Positions 62,085 through 64,000 of a DNA stretch of 64,000 nucleotides are shown here, piece by piece. The notes under the pieces are model-generated. The model made no database searches and was not told where the DNA came from. It saw nothing but the letters and a program-made list of their open reading frames with translations. This stretch comes from Microscilla marina ATCC 23134 (lineage in GTDB: Bacteria > Bacteroidota > Bacteroidia > Cytophagales > Microscillaceae), in contig NZ_AAWS01000004.1 of the NCBI RefSeq assembly GCF_000169175.1, positions 186,001 to 250,000 on the forward strand, read 5' to 3'. The translations under genes and the position numbers were made by a program. Within the stretch, counting starts at the first letter, position 1. The number at the start of each line of letters is the position of its first letter.

Positions 62085-64000
62085 ATGGCAAAACTTAATA
62101 CTTTGTTTTTGCTGGTTTTGACCTTGGTTTTTGGTACTTGCCTTACGGCAAAAGCCCAATCTTTGGCAGAACCTCGCCCCCAAATGAATGCTGCCGAAAT
62201 AAAGCTGGCACTCAAAAAGCTACAAGTAACTGGTACCGCAATGTACCTTGCTGCTCACCCAGACGACGAAAACACCCGTTTGATTGCCTATCTTGCCAAA
62301 GGGCGGTTGTACCGAACGGCTTACTTAGCCTTGACACGTGGCGATGGAGGGCAAAACCTGATAGGTACTGAGGTAAGAGAATTGTTGGGAGTTATTCGCA
62401 CTCAGGAGCTATTGGCTGCTCGCCGTACTGATGGAGGACAACAGTTTTTTACCCGTGCCAATGACTTTGGTTACTCAAAGAATACCGAGGAAACCCAGCA
62501 GATATGGGACAAGGAAAAAGTAAAGGCTGATATGGTATGGGTTATCCGTAAGTTTCAGCCCGATGTAATCATTACCCGCTTTTCGCACAATGAGTTTACC
62601 AAACGCAATCATGGCCACCATGTGACCTCAGCAGTATTTGGTGCCGAAATAAGCAAATTGGCTGCTGATCCTACCAAATATCCTGAACAATTGAAATATG
62701 TAAAAGTATGGAAACCCAAGCGGGTTGTTTGGAACACCTATCGTCATTATATGCGGTTTACTGGAGCAAAAACAAAACCTGACATGTCGAAATATCCCAA
62801 AGTAGACGCAGGTACATACAATGTATTGTTAGGTAAAGGTTATGGCGAAATAGCTGCCGAAAGTCGTAGTATGCACCGTAGTCAGGGGTTTGGGTCTGCC
62901 AAACGTCGTGGGGTGCAATATGAATACTTTGAACATGTAGATGGTGACAAAGTAAGCGGTGGACAAGCCGATTTGTTTGAGGGGATAGATGTTACCTGGA
63001 AGCGGGTCAAAGGAGGCAAAAAGTTAATCCCGATATTGGCAAAAGCCTATAAAGAGTTTGATGTGCAAAACCCCGCCAAAATAATTCCTACCTTGACCAA
63101 AGCTTATAAACTGATGCAAAAACTACCCCAGTCGGCATTGGTACAGGCCAAGTTGGAAGAACTCAAAAATGTGATTTTTCAGTGTGCAGGGGTATGGTAC
63201 GAGGCACTTAGTCCAGTGTATGGAGTAGCTGCTGGTGACAAGGTTCAGTTAAATGTGCAGATAATCAAGCGTTCAGACTATCCAGTTACTTTACAAAAAA
63301 TAGATGCTGTATCTGCGGAAAACAATGTATCTAAAGTGCTTAAGGATAATCGTTTAGAACGAATTAAGCTAAGTGTAACCATCCCTGCCAATGCTCAAAA
63401 CTCTCAGCCTTATTGGTTGCACGAGCGTGCCGATAAAGGGATGTTTAAGGTAAAAGAACAAATATTGATTGGTTTACCTGAAAATAAGCCTGCCATTCCG
63501 GTAAAGTTTACTTTTAAGGTTGGTGATTTGATGTTGACAGATATGGCTCCTGTATTTCATAAGTGGGTGATCCCGCAAAGGGGAGAGCGTTACCGTGCCT
63601 TAGAGATTACGCCACCAGTGACTGCCAATATTGTCAATCCAGTATATTTGTTTACCAGTCAAGCCCAAAGTATAGAGGTGGTGGTAAAAGCACATACCCA
63701 CAATTTTGTTGGGAAAGTAGCTTTACAATTGCCCAAAGGCTGGAAAAGTAGCCCTACATCGGCAGAAGTAAACCTGAAAGAGAAGTACCAAGAGCAAAAG
63801 ATTAGCTTTAAAGTAACCCCTCCCGCTCAGGCGTCTGAAGGTGTAGCAAAGGCAATAGTAACGGCAGGGGGCAAAGTTTATACTTATGGTTTGCTCACCA
63901 TTGATTATCCTCATATTCCTATCCAAACTATATTTCCGGTGGCAAAAGCCAAAATTGCCAAACTTAAAATTGCCAAAAAAGGGGAGTTGATTGGGTATAT
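62085..64000 (+). CDS. PIG-L (LmbE-like) deacetylase family protein, N-terminal part
   Basis: The frame is open from the ATG at 62085 to the window end (638 residues visible), so the gene continues. A signal peptide (ends TAKAQ) is followed by the PIG-L domain (about 45-260): AMYLAAHPDDENTRLIAYLA with the AHPDDE zinc site, LALTRGDGGQNLIGTE, and KRNHGHHVTS with further zinc-binding His. Such enzymes remove acetyl groups from N-acetyl sugars. The region from about 300 on is a long beta-rich extension seen in large Bacteroidetes members. It is probably periplasmic. Confidence 0.9.
   Translation, partial: MAKLNTLFLLVLTLVFGTCLTAKAQSLAEPRPQMNAAEIKLALKKLQVTGTAMYLAAHPDDENTRLIAYLAKGRLYRTAYLALTRGDGGQNLIGTEVRELLGVIRTQELLAARRTDGGQQFFTRANDFGYSKNTEETQQIWDKEKVKADMVWVIRKFQPDVIITRFSHNEFTKRNHGHHVTSAVFGAEISKLAADPTKYPEQLKYVKVWKPKRVVWNTYRHYMRFTGAKTKPDMSKYPKVDAGTYNVLLGKGYGEIAAESRSMHRSQGFGSAKRRGVQYEYFEHVDGDKVSGGQADLFEGIDVTWKRVKGGKKLIPILAKAYKEFDVQNPAKIIPTLTKAYKLMQKLPQSALVQAKLEELKNVIFQCAGVWYEALSPVYGVAAGDKVQLNVQIIKRSDYPVTLQKIDAVSAENNVSKVLKDNRLERIKLSVTIPANAQNSQPYWLHERADKGMFKVKEQILIGLPENKPAIPVKFTFKVGDLMLTDMAPVFHKWVIPQRGERYRALEITPPVTANIVNPVYLFTSQAQSIEVVVKAHTHNFVGKVALQLPKGWKSSPTSAEVNLKEKYQEQKISFKVTPPAQASEGVAKAIVTAGGKVYTYGLLTIDYPHIPIQTIFPVAKAKIAKLKIAKKGELIGY

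Overview
The window looks like the chromosome of a Bacteroidetes/Cytophagales bacterium, close in flavour to Microscilla. The lineage comes from gene content and signals, not from a database search. It has a SusD-like lipoprotein, LuxC-type acyl-CoA reductase next to a ferredoxin, MBOAT, Sortilin/VPS10-type beta-propeller, PF13568-type beta-barrels and an ECF sigma/anti-sigma pair. Start codons lack Shine-Dalgarno sequences. Promoters fit the Bacteroidetes form TTTG-N20-TANNTTTG, best seen upstream of the twin tRNA-Glu genes. DNA is AT-rich and most genes end in clear hairpin terminators.

Layout. 1-6.8 kb: end of a SusD-like gene and its partner lipoprotein, a Spy/CpxP-like gene, a DUF5522 mini-gene plus cobU, a PhoD-like phosphatase, an XRE regulator with a zinc-ribbon membrane protein, and an acyl-CoA thioesterase. 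6.9-9.65 kb: a chain of three IS630-type elements joined end to end at shared CTAG sites (two decayed insertion sequences and one MITE). 9.7-12.8 kb: an MBOAT acyltransferase with an SGNH partner and a small hypothetical gene. 13.3-22.5 kb: hpd, a kinase-like unknown, a TPR/PP2C phosphatase, a protein resembling the MXAN_6230/SCO0854 family with a possible TerD-like end, an FMN reductase, a TraB/GumN protein and a second MITE. 22.8-33.7 kb: tandem TIGR04222-like genes, uvrA, an annexin-repeat/lipase fusion, a lipoprotein, a cysteine dioxygenase-like/methyltransferase fusion, a histidine phosphatase and yraN. 33.9-44.0 kb: beta-barrel protein, two tRNA-Glu, ferredoxin/acyl-CoA reductase, a large LRR protein with a BRCT-like middle, a triple-repeat secreted protein and the sigma/anti-sigma pair. 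44.1-48.5 kb: an LRR gene and a probable operon (DUF4442, DUF1569, alpha/beta hydrolase, transglutaminase-like) under a TetR regulator whose 16-bp operator I find three times. 48.6-53.5 kb: two LolA-like paralogues and a VPS10-type protein. 53.6-56.4 kb: an accessory region with a four-copy tandem repeat array and three tiny genes. 56.6-64 kb: panB, a MATE pump, a divergent photolyase/cryptochrome, a DUF2911 protein and the start of a large PIG-L deacetylase.

Most notable: (1) a MITE family with three intact copies (3240-3406, 9444-9644, 21952-22205) whose inverted ends match the local IS630 element, one MITE forming the end of the three-element chain; (2) the 53.6-55.5 kb array, whose near-identical 594-bp units carry a hairpin terminator and an in-frame repeated peptide; (3) the annexin-lipase and dioxygenase-methyltransferase fusions; (4) the TetR operator set; (5) a minus-strand promoter and terminator around 4.9-5.3 kb with no gene between them.
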